This document shows, in pieces, positions 12,773 through 21,644 of a DNA stretch of 64,000 nucleotides. The translations under genes and the position numbers were made by a program. This stretch comes from Pomphorhynchus laevis (taxonomy: Eukaryota > Acanthocephala > Palaeacanthocephala > Echinorhynchida > Pomphorhynchidae), in assembly GCA_012934845.2 (NCBI GenBank), contig WNNJ02000901.1, positions 186,001-250,000 on the forward strand, written 5' to 3'. Positions within the stretch are counted from its first letter, which is position 1. Each line of letters begins with the position of its first letter. The notes below the pieces were generated by a model. The model saw only the letters and a program-made list of their open reading frames with translations, did no database searches and was not told where the DNA came from.

Positions 12773-12846
12773 TGACGTAGACCAAAAGATGGCTTTATCT
12801 GACAATCTATAACAAACAAAACGTTTATAGTTATAATGTCATATCA
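12773..12846 (-). repeat. Gypsy LTR, right copy
   Basis: This 74-bp terminal repeat pairs with 9010-9083. On the element strand it is the 5' LTR and is followed within about 25 bp by ATTGGTGAC, a likely start of the primer-binding region. Confidence 0.9.
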
Positions 12847-14372
12847 TGGACAATCCTACAGTACTTTTAATGTCGGGAATGGGGGCACTTCTCTTCTATG
12901 AGTAAGAAGGCCACACATAAGTGTGTTTACTGTAGTGGAGATCACAGATTAGTAGAATGCAAGGCAAAATACGAAAAACATTTTATAAACTTTCATCAAA
13001 ATCATAAGACGTTTGACTATACGTGTCCCAAATGTCTGGAATATATAAACAAATTTAATTTAGCTTCGCAACCGCACAAAGCATTTACCTAAGCAATTTA
13101 TTCGCAATCATCACAGCCACATGACACTAATAACGGTATAAAGAATCAATTTTTGGTCAAGAATCAGAGAACATAGATAAATCCCACTAAAGTAAAGAAC
13201 CGCACGAGTCACGAAGAGACTAAGTACGAAAATTTAAACAGCATAATAAAGAATCAAACGAAATCATAGTGCAATTGAAAGATACAATTGCTAAATTAAC
13301 AGAAAAACTGGAAAAACTATAATTCTCGCCCAAGGAACAAAGAATTTGCTTAACCTAAAGCAATATGAACAAATCTCTAAAGAATGACGCCACAAGGTAT
13401 GCAAGAATTTCAATAAGCAAGAAAAGAAAGGATTAAGAAACATCAACCTTGAATTTCACAAAGGATATGAACATAGCATCTGAATATAATCAGAATAAAA
13501 CAACGTCAAAGATCGCCAAAACATACTTAAATGAATAAACAAATCAATAATAGAATGATCAGTTGGAAATGTGGATCATGTAAGAACCTAATGACATTTA
13601 ATGAACCTCTAAATTATGAAATAATATTACAAGAAGCAAGATTGGCAAGTATACTCCATCAAGCAAAATTGGTTCCTATGAATCAATTTCAAATATTCGA
13701 AAACGGCCTAAATAATGAAAAACACTAGCATTATATGTGTAAACAGTCTGTACCCCAAACAAGAAAATAACATAATAGAAGATTGGGGTAGTATGCTTAG
13801 TATTTCGGTTCTTTTCAACAATAGTGAACGTACACTAGTGAACATATACATTAAACCTAACGAACTAAGAAGAAAGAAATCCAAAAAAGTTATCTGCAAA
13901 GACCTAAATAAAGACCTTATACTCGTGCTCCCTACATGGTTGGTAGGTGACTTCAATGACAATTTAAGTACTGTATCCCAAGGCATATTACAAACGCATA
14001 TGACACTCACCCTTCAAAACACCAACTTTCTTTAACACAAGGGGTCACACTTCCTCAATCGATTTAGCATATTTCTATAAATCAACCGGCAATATAGCAT
14101 TAAAATGGATCAACAACCTGGATTCAGGAATCCACGATTGTGGACATAAGGCAGTTATATTAGGATGACAAAAACAGATGATTTACAAACAACGTTTCCT
14201 TCCAAATCCAAAAGAAATTGAAAACTTTAATTTACAACTATCAGTCTTCCTGCTAGAGTGCAAGAATGAGAACAGAATGATGAAAGAAATTTTAGACGCA
14301 ATTCATGGCCTCAGTAAACCCTTCTTCAAACAGTGATCAACACTAACAAAACACAAAATAAAATAATCTGAT

Positions 14373-15928
14373 AAAATATTTCTGAAAGCGGGCCTACGGA
14401 GCCTTCAATCCGCCAGCGTTTCCCGCATATCACTGAACCCGACAAAGGGTTCCAACGAACTAATACCAAAATCCATATGCAGTCAAATCAATCGAAATAA
14501 AAAGTGTGAAGATTTTCGAGAATTCCTAAGATTAAAAGATTATGGATTACAAATGCCCACCAATATGCGCGGGCTTGCTCCGAGTCAATTAAAAGATCTA
14601 AATCTTACGAATGAATAGACTCGCGACTATGAACAGTCGGGTGAATATAACTACACTGCGTATCCTTTTTTAGAACGCAATAGAGAAGTCGATAGCACAT
14701 TAGTAAAGCTTAAAAACTGTCAAACATCGTATATCAATGCTTACTTTGTTGGATATAAACCTGCAAATCGATCATACATACTTACTCAGGGCCTTTGTCG
14801 AACACGATCTCACATTATTGGAATATGGTTTGGCAAGAAAACGTTCGGTCGATTATTATGCTGAATAAGTTAGTGGAAAAGGGCCGTTCCAAATGCTTCC
14901 AGTATTTTACAATGGAGTGCACTATGGAAAAAATACTAATCGATGGTCTTACCGTAGAAGATACGGCAATTATGCGTTTGAACGATATCGATATGACTGT
15001 TGAACTTCAATCTGAAATACATTACGACTCGTTTGTAAAGAGGAATTTAAAAATTCTAAAAAGCAATACAGGCGAAACATTACAATGTTTCGTCAGTATC
15101 ATTACAATTATACTGATTGGCCTTACTTTGGCGAACCCTCTTGTCCTGAAAATTTCCTTCGTTTTCTTAGCATATTACGAAGTAAACATGCCTTCGAACA
15201 CTCACCAGTTATTCATTGCAGTGCTGGTATCGGAAGAAGTGGTACATTTGCTTTTGTAGATATCGTACTCACTCAACTTGCAGCAAGTGAAGGTTGTAAC
15301 TCTCATGTTCAACTTATGAATATTTTCACCATCTTCGTAATCAACGTTCTGGGCTTATTCAAACATCGGAGCAGCTCAGATTCTGTTTCCTCTCAATCAT
15401 ACAAGCGTTCTGCGATGTCAACACGAAGATCAACCCTAAATGGGTATCGGAGTTTATCGATTTTATTGAAGAAGATTCCTCTATAAATCTAAAATCTGTT
15501 GTTACCGAAACTGCAAAACAAGAAAATAGCCTTACACATCCAGATTCAACAACGGCAACGCCTTCTGATACAAAATTAACTAATGATGATAACGTTGATC
15601 AACTATGCGAGGAAGTAATGAATCACATGCTAGACCAACGCTGTAGCACGAAGAAATTTAATATCGATATGACAGCTGGGTATTCAAGCATGAAGGTTGT
15701 TACGTGTGGAAACTGGTCGAAAAAATAGAATTCGTCCAGAATTGCCTGGTAAGTTCTGATGAATCATCATCTATATCTGATGAGGATTTCGATAAAAACG
15801 GCGTCGATCTCGATGATTGCTGGACTAAAACAGACAGTTCAACTTATACAGATAATGCATAATTATATTATTAAAAGATAATATGGGGCCCATTTGCGGG
15901 CAACCCATTCAATTGTATCTCTAATTGT
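14373..15928 (+). pseudogene. Processed retrocopy of a PTPN1/PTP61F-like tyrosine phosphatase
   Basis: The text of a classical protein tyrosine phosphatase catalytic domain runs without introns: SYINAYFVGY and RSYILTQG (14730-14795), ISHYWNMVWQENVRSIIMLN (14810), NYTDWPYFGEPSCPENFLRF (WPD-like loop, about 15105), the signature HCSAGIGRSGTF (15214-15249) and LIQTSEQLRFCFLSIIQAF further on. The order and wording match non-receptor PTPN1/PTPN2 types. The reading needs several frameshifts and an in-frame stop (near 14619) and is dead. AAATAATCTGAT flanks it at 14361-14372 and 15929-15940, a 12-bp target duplication, so it is an insertion into LINE ORF2. No poly(A) tail is visible. The active parent is not in this window. 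Confidence 0.85.
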
Positions 15929-16177
15929 AAATAATCTGATTTAAAAGAAAAATATGGTTTCTTAAAGCAATTGGAAAGGAAAAAAGAAAATGAGAACCTC
16001 GAATACTTATATCACACAAAAATGCTGGAACATAAAACTAAATCATTGCAACTCCTTACCAAATACTCAAAAGCTTGGTGGAGGACAATTAAAGAAGTAA
16101 GATGGAAAGATTGGAAAGAGTCGGCAAAATCCTAGATATTGAAGGAAGAACTGGAGGTAGTGATTGATAACTCAAAT

Positions 16178-17250
16178 CAGCTAACTGAGTCTACGTATTG
16201 CATATAATTATAAAATAAACAAAACATAATAATGCTAAATCAAAATTTAATAATTAAATAATAAAATTAATAATTGTTTTAAGATTTTTTATAAGATAAA
16301 TCAAGTTAAAATAAAAAATTGAAATTTAAAGTAAACGTCATTTTTATGAATTGACTAATAAATAACAGGCGTTGTATCAGAATAATAATTAGAGGTCATC
16401 AGGAGGAACTGCTATGCTATCAGGTTTCGGCCCCTAACTACTCTACCCAACATAGCAGCGGGGCCAAATACATGCTAATGATGTATTTCCTCTGATAAAA
16501 CTATCTAGTATCTTATTCTAATACAAAGTATATTATTTATTATCCATCCATAAAAATTTGCCACTTTAGAGTTTAAATTTATTCTTTATATTATTGTGTT
16601 GATTTATATATTTTACTATTTTCTGCTTGATGTTATTTTTATAGTAACCTAGTTTAAAATATGTATCTATTAATTATTTAAATGATTTTGAAGAAAGCCA
16701 ATATCATTACATATTGTTGCAATTCTTAAAATTTCATTATTTAATGTATTGTATTTTATATTATATGGTATGCATGAATGCTCATGCAAAAATATGTTTC
16801 TTGTAAATTTAAATATGTCATCTTTACGATATAAATTAATAGTAGTTTTAGTTAATGTTAATTTAATTAGTTTAATGTTCATATCTAGATATACACCTTC
16901 TTTATCATTAATATTGGTTTTGTTAAGAATAAGGCTTTCTGGATAAATGTGCTCACTAATTGAATAAAAATTATTAGAATTAAATACACATATATCATCA
17001 ATGTATCGAAACATATATTTCATATATTTATATTGTTTAGATTTACTTTTTACACAGTTATAATTTAGATTTACTTTTTAAACATCTGTGAACAAATTCA
17101 TATTCTATAAAGCTTAAAAACAAGTCAGCTATAATTGGGCTACTATTACCACCCATTGGAACACCTTTTACTTGTCTAAATATAGATGCCCCTACTTTTT
17201 AATAATTTTGATTTATCAAAATATTTAAGTCAGAAAATATTTAAGTCACA
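16178..17250 (-). mobile_element. Naiad-type Penelope-like element, 3' part
   Basis: The minus strand encodes part of a PLE reverse transcriptase: GVPMGG-like text near 17160, motif C MFRYIDDICVFN at about 16985-17023, and IYPESLILNKTNINDKEG downstream. The 3' end, at low coordinates, carries the family end sequence (AAATCAGCTAACTGAGTCTA near 16178) and one copy of the 57-nt structured motif. It is inserted in ORF2 of the I-like LINE. PLEs are retroelements related to telomerase; the Naiad assignment comes from GIY-YIG text located ahead of the RT in other copies of this family. Confidence 0.75.
16409..16465 (-). ncRNA. 57-nt pseudoknot-capable motif, PLE copy 1
   Basis: On the element strand the order is GGCCCC, 1 nt, CTGCTATG, 16 nt, GGGGCC, GAAACCTGATAG, CATAGCAG. 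The two pairs interleave, which gives a pseudoknot like P1/P2 of HDV-type ribozymes. A hairpin (AAATACAT/ATGTATTT, 16466-16488) lies just 5' of it. Function is inferred from conservation of the pairing in five copies. Confidence 0.55.
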
Positions 17251-18850
17251 TTTAACCTGGGCGACGTAAATCTTGAACCTTCTCTGTATGGACCTAGATG
17301 GATTGATTATAACGAAAACTACTGTGAAAAGTCATTTCAATTAAAGCATATAGACATACTAAAGGCTTGTCCGAAAGTCGCAAAAACATCAAGCAGTAGA
17401 TTGTCAGCACCGGCAGTGGTATTTAAATTGATAAATGAAAAAATGGATTACTAATAGCAAAGGCCTGTATTGAAAGCAAACCACAAAAGTAAAGATAAAA
17501 AGAACAGGGGAAATAATTTTTTTACCAAAAACAAAAACGATAAGCCAAAAGATGTGCGACCAATAACAATTTCAAACTCTATATAAATGATTTACGAAAA
17601 GGCAGTAACAACAAAGCTATCCAGGTTTGCGCAAGAGGAAGGTTTCTTTCCGGACTACAATTTTGGCTTCATAAAAAGGAGAAACTCAACAATGGCAGTC
17701 AAATACATACAAAACTGTATAAGAAAATTATCGTTCGTCAAAATAATTTGATCGTTGAATTTTACGGCAGCTTTCAATTCCATAGAATATGATTATATTT
17801 TCGATGCGCTAATCAAACTCAGAACTCCTGATGTAATCCTACATAGAGTTTATTGGATTCTAAAAGCTAGAAGAGCGGGTATGGTAGGACCAGGAGAAAA
17901 GTTCAGATTCATCAAAAAAGGAATACCCCAATGGTTACCCATCTCCCCTATCCTCTTTAATATTGATACTGTTCAACTTTTACAAGATATCAAAGACAAT
18001 GATCACGTAGATGTGTGCGTATTTGTCGATGACATTATACTTATCTTTCACAGATGGACAAGTAATAATGAGAAATTAAAAAACTTTATCAAAGAAACCA
18101 TATAAAATATCAAAATCAAAGCAAATTGCATGGGCCTAGAACTAAATGCAAAAAGACCAGATATATCACGTACAAATGGAAAAGATTATATAAATTAAAT
18201 ATTCTAAATATAGGGGTTCAAGTATAAAACAATTTAAGAATATTAGGCAGCAACTTCAAATACTTTCTCTCCTTTAATAAAGATTTGGCTTTGGCTAAGA
18301 AACTATAAAACAAAAGGTCTCAAATTTGCCAATAAAGCCTACACGTGGAACACTAAGATTAACGAATGTGTTAATATTGCTAAGACATTTATATGCCCGG
18401 CATTTACTTTCTATGCATGTAATAAGCATCAAGAACGACGTATACATTTACTATTAACATGTTTAAACATACTAAAAAGAAAAGAAGGAAGAACTTGCAA
18501 TTATTCTAGTGATAGAAGCCACTTTCATTTATTGGCGAAGAATTAGAAAATAGCTAGATGAACTGTAATTAAAACCTTCCTTAAGAGCAAATTAAATCTC
18601 AGGAAGGCCATTTCACAAAATTTTTAGCCAATCGATACTGCAAAATTCTTTGTTTGTTTTTAGCGACGGATTCGTGAATAAATTTCCAAAGATCCTAGGG
18701 TTAATTTTGCAAACTGGAATTAATACGAACTGGTCTATGAATCCAATAGATATTAATGCATTAAAACAACAGCATCGGTGAAATCTTCAAAAAATCAAGG
18801 TCTAAGAAGAGGAGAAGTCTTCAACTCTATTTTTTGAGAGCGTAAAAGTT

Positions 18851-19556
18851 AAAAAGTATCATGAACACAACAGCTGAACGCCATAGAAAATCCATATTAT
18901 TTATTCAAAACATTTGTTAAGTCACTATGCTACATTTATCGTCAATTTTTTTCTTTTCAATCTACTCATTTTGTTATACTGTGCTAAGTAAAGCACTTTT
19001 GTTTGTTGTTGTTTAACTATACCTGATAGTTCCTGGAAATTAAAAAAAGAAATATTGATACATATTGATAGTATCCCGTATGACTCGTGAATCTCGAGTA
19101 TGTCAAACAAAATCAATATCATGATAGAATCTCCTGCAGGATCTCATAACCCAACCAACGCACATGATCAATGGCGCATGTACATTATTTATCTTTATGT
19201 CTAAAACAATTTTCATTCTAAAGGTATCCGAATTAAGAATAAAATGTGGGGAAATAAAATTATTGTGGGTGATTATATGTATAATAAAATACATTCGCAA
19301 TGGAATCGAATCATTAGTGATACAGATATGCAATTGACTATAGTATTGTATGAATTTTACTGTGGCTTTTTATTCGAGTACGGAAGTTGTTGATAATGCT
19401 GCACTTAACTTTTTACCTGATCGTAAAACACGGAAGCTTGGCCATTATGTATTTCTTGTATGTTCGAATGAACTATTGCGGTTTCCGAAGAAGAGATAAA
19501 GACGATTTTAAAATTATCAGTATCGTCGATCTACTAGTAATACATTATTAGATTCC
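18851..19556. other. Non-coding AT-rich spacer
   Basis: No convincing gene was found. The stretch follows the I-like LINE and leads up to the hammerhead repeats. Short antisense reading frames at 18925-19333 have no recognisable content. Confidence 0.4.
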
Positions 19557-19837
19557 GATTATTAGCTCATCGCGGTACTGATGAGCTTCGTTAGAGCGAA
19601 ACTCGTCAAACGTTGTTAAAGTTTGTCGTCACACATAGAATGACTGGGCATACGGAGCGACTTTGAATATTGCGAGAATAATTTGGTTCTATTTCTTGGT
19701 CTGATGAGGATATATAGAATGCTGCCTAGTGTTTATGCCTCTTCATTAGGAAAACATAGTGATTTATTTACGAGTACACCATTGAGTGTCCCAGGGCAGG
19801 TATAACAACAAATTATATTAAATATATTTGTACACTT
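19557..19837 (+). repeat. Hammerhead-bearing direct repeat, left copy
   Basis: About 280 bp are shared with 20023-20298: the hammerhead region, then ATGACTGGGCATACG, TTGAATATTGCGAGAATAAT, ATGCTGCCTAGTGTTTATGC, GAGTACACCATT and CCCAGGGCAGG, ending TTGTACACTT. A 185-bp unique segment (19838-20022) separates the two copies, so the arrangement resembles two terminal repeats around a short body, as in retrozymes or PLE pseudo-LTRs. Confidence 0.85.
19571..19613 (+). ncRNA. Hammerhead ribozyme motif, left copy (decayed)
   Basis: The core CTGATGAG (19578) is followed by stem II GCTT/GAGC with loop CGTTA, then GAAA (19598-19601), a tiny stem III (AC-TC-GT) and the cleavage triplet GTC (19605-19607). 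Stem I is weakened by mismatches next to the core, so this copy is probably a poor ribozyme. It is a type I, minimal stem III form. Confidence 0.7.
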
Positions 19838-20022
19838 GAAAGTGTCTCTGTAAAACAGCATTTCTATTAAAAAGAATTTAGTGCCTGATGCATGGTTAAA
19901 CTGCAATAGTCACTGCCATGCCCAGAGCTTATGCTAAATTCCCTCCGATAATTCATATTAAGGGTAGTTCTATTTTTCGAGCTTTAAACACTGTTTAAGC
20001 GTGTGTTAAGATGCCTATATAT

Positions 20023-20298
20023 GATTATTAAAGTCACGGTACTGATGAGCTCCGTTAGAGCGAAACGCGTATACCGTTGTTGAAGTTTGTCGTTACACAT
20101 AGGATGACTGGGCATACGTAGCGACTTTGAATATTGCGAGAATAATTCGGTTTAATTTCTTGGTTTGATGAGGATATATAGGATGCTGCCTAGTGTTTAT
20201 GCCCTTCGTGAGGAAAACAGTGATTTATTTACGAGTACACCATTTTGTGTCCCAGGGCAGGTGTAACAACAACTTATATTTTATATTTTTGTACACTT
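20023..20298 (+). repeat. Hammerhead-bearing direct repeat, right copy
   Basis: This is the partner of 19557-19837. The distance between the two hammerhead cores is 464 bp, so a transcript cleaved at both sites would release a 464-nt RNA. Confidence 0.85.
20036..20077 (+). ncRNA. Hammerhead ribozyme, right copy (intact core)
   Basis: Everything a minimal type I hammerhead needs is present: stem I ACGGTA (20036-20041) with TACCGT (20072-20077), six perfect pairs; core CTGATGAG; stem II GCTC/GAGC with loop CGTTA; GAAA (20062-20065); stem III A-U and C-G closed by a 2-nt loop GC; and cleavage triplet GTA with the cut after 20071. Minimal stem III hammerheads are known from PLEs and animal satellite or retrozyme repeats and usually act as dimers. 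Confidence 0.82.
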
Positions 20299-20349
20299 TC
20301 TGATCCAGCTCCACTAATTATTTACCAAGTAATTACTTGGTAATTACTT

Positions 20350-20925
20350 AGTAATTCCCAAGAAATTCATTGTAATCAAAAGAAAACATACAAATTAAAT
20401 AATTAAGCATAATACAATTTAAATTACATAGGCAATAAAATCAACTACAAACAAGCAAATTTAAATTAGATTAAAAATAAACCAGGCAGAATAAAAACCA
20501 AAATACAACAAAACAATGTGTTAATTAGAAAATGTATTATTAGAAATGTATTAATTTCCAGTCGTTCATAAATAATTTATTAAAATATTTTTGTGCTTTA
20601 CCACTATTCGCTTAAATCATTTTTAATAAAGGAATAGTGTGCTTTATAAATCAAATCAGCTAACTGAGTCTACGTATTTAATATAATTATAAAATAAACA
20701 AAACATAATAATGCTAAATCAAAATTTAATAATTAAATAATAAAATTAATAATTGTTTTAAGATTTTCTATAATCTAAATCAAGTTAAAATAAAAAATTG
20801 ACAGAATAAAAACCAAAATACAACAAAATAAAAAAATATTTAATTCATTATTACCAATTGAAATATGTTTAATTGTTTAATTTGTATGTTTTCTTTTTAT
20901 TGCAATGAATTTCTTGGGAATTACT
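20350..20925. repeat. Inverted repeat, about 57-bp arms
   Basis: The left arm at about 20350-20406 contains AATTCCCAAGAAATTCATTG and AAAGAAAACATACAAATTAA; the right arm at about 20869-20925 is its near-perfect reverse complement. The 460-bp interior carries a PLE end (20653-20801) and a 27-bp string repeated at 20487-20513 and 20802-20828. A perfect 16-bp palindrome, CCAAGTAATTACTTGG, lies just outside the left arm. Confidence 0.7.
20653..20801 (-). mobile_element. PLE end fragment (about 150 bp)
   Basis: This holds only the family terminal sequence (CAGCTAACTGAGTCTACGTA onward), similar to 16178-16320 and 24868-25020. The coding part is absent. Confidence 0.75.
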
Positions 20926-21033
20926 AATTGTTTTTGTTTGGTTGGTTTTTATGTATTTTATATTTTTTGATTGTAATACATACTCGTTTCTGTTGAGTGT
21001 ATTTTTTGTTTTTATTTCATTTTGCGAGCAGAA

Positions 21034-21639
21034 ATGAATGCTAAAACGCTATCGGAGCTTCAAAGCTCTACAACTTTTGGTGATTTTACAATGAAATATG
21101 GTAGAAATGAACGAGGTGCTGGGGATTGTCAGTATGCTTTAAAAGGGGAAAGATGTCAGGCCTCCCCCTCTTGCGCTAATTGTGGAGGGGAACATCCGGC
21201 CTGGTCAAGGCGCTGCAGAAGATTTAAAGAATATAAACAACTGTTTGTTAAGCCTAGAACCCCGATCAGCTACGCCTCTGCTGGTTCACCAGCCGACTGG
21301 ATGTCAAACGCTGACATCATTCAACTTCTTGATAACCAGAAACGAGCTATTTTTTTCGCAATTTCAAACAATGATTGGACCTCTGCTATCCCTTTTGTAG
21401 GGACAACAGCTGCCCCCTTGCCTAACGAGCTTAACCCCCCCCACTCCAAGAAGAGGGGGCTTCGGCCAGAACAGTCCCACCCCCCCAAGGTGGGGAAGAT
21501 GATCAAGGATAAGAAGGCTTCTCTGGGAAATGAAGATATTGCCCTGAAAGGTACGACCGGCAACGGGGCTAGTGGCAGGGAGGTAACCCTCCTGCACCTA
21601 GCTCTGTCTAGGTTGGCATCCTCCTTCCAACTAATTTAG
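21034..21639 (+). pseudogene. LINE copy C ORF1, internally deleted
   Basis: The frame is open from ATG 21034 (MNAKTLSELQSSTTFGDF) to the stop at 21637. The RRM-like core and first knuckle are missing: the text jumps from KYGRNERGAG to DCQYALKGERC and CANCGGEHPAWSRRC. The tail is Pro/Lys-rich (PPHSKKRGLRPEQSHPPK). The deletion keeps the frame, so a short zinc-knuckle protein could still be read, but RNA binding through the lost core would be gone. Confidence 0.75.
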
Positions 21640-21644
21640 CCCAG

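Larger units (their letters stand above)
9010..12846 (-). mobile_element. Ty3/gypsy LTR retrotransposon with 74-bp LTRs
   Basis: This complete-looking fossil element is bounded by TG...CA terminal repeats and a 5-bp target duplication TGGAC (9005-9009 and 12847-12851). In minus-strand order the parts are a gag-like region with a double zinc knuckle (CYFCGRQYHHRSKC, CRQCGKRGHFAYVC), an aspartic protease (ALIDTGSSTNFI), a reverse transcriptase (YLDDIVV), RNase H and an integrase with an HHCC zinc domain and DDE core. It looks nearly whole, with about one break. Three differences between the two LTRs suggest a fairly young insertion. It sits inside ORF1 of the I-like LINE. A Mag-like group is likely from the short LTRs, but that is inference. 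Confidence 0.93.
8415..13092 (+). pseudogene. I-like LINE ORF1, split by the gypsy insertion
   Basis: ORF1 starts at 8415 (MDTGEDWILNERTTQK). Readable blocks before the insertion include GIIKNIPNYVEDQEIVDFC, typical of I-type ORF1 proteins. After the insertion, 12852-13092 supplies a partial knuckle (CREWGHFSSM) and a further one, HKCVYCSGDHRLVECK, at about 12914-12961. Such proteins coat LINE RNA. Stops and shifts are frequent. The blocks belong to one gene because the flanks of the gypsy element carry matching 5-bp duplications. Confidence 0.65.
13715..18830 (+). pseudogene. I-like LINE ORF2 (endonuclease, RT), interrupted twice
   Basis: Endonuclease remains lie at 13715-14035 (MKNTSIICVNSLYPK, LVGDFNDNLS). 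The linker resumes at 15941 (EKYGFLKQLERKKENEN, AWWRTIKEV). The reverse transcriptase runs from about 17540 (PKDVRPITI; NFGFIKRRNSTMAVKY) through motif A FTAAFNSIEYDYIF (17758), motif B GIPQWLPISPILFN and motif C VCVFVDDIILIF (about 18015). Motif B reads PQWL where PQGS is expected. C-terminal text continues to about 18830. It is clearly inactive. Confidence 0.72.
8262..18850 (+). mobile_element. Old I-like LINE, interrupted by three younger insertions
   Basis: The pieces at 8262-9009, 12852-14372, 15941-16177 and 17250-18850 read in order as one plus-strand LINE: 5' UTR, ORF1 start (ATG 8415), ORF1 knuckles, endonuclease, linker, reverse transcriptase and C-terminal region. The gaps are filled by a Ty3/gypsy element (9010-12846), a phosphatase retrocopy (14373-15928) and a PLE (about 16178-17250). 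Many stops and frameshifts make it the oldest layer here. Assignment to the I group rests on ORF1 form and order of domains. Confidence 0.75.

Noticed and set aside
19701-19708. A second CTGATGAG string between the hammerhead copies
   Set aside because: No GAAA and no stem II follow it, and the matching position in the other repeat reads TTGATGAG; it is part of the repeat body, not a ribozyme core.
21321-21597. Minus-strand frames at LINE copy C ORF1
   Set aside because: Shadow of the zinc-knuckle ORF1 on the plus strand.
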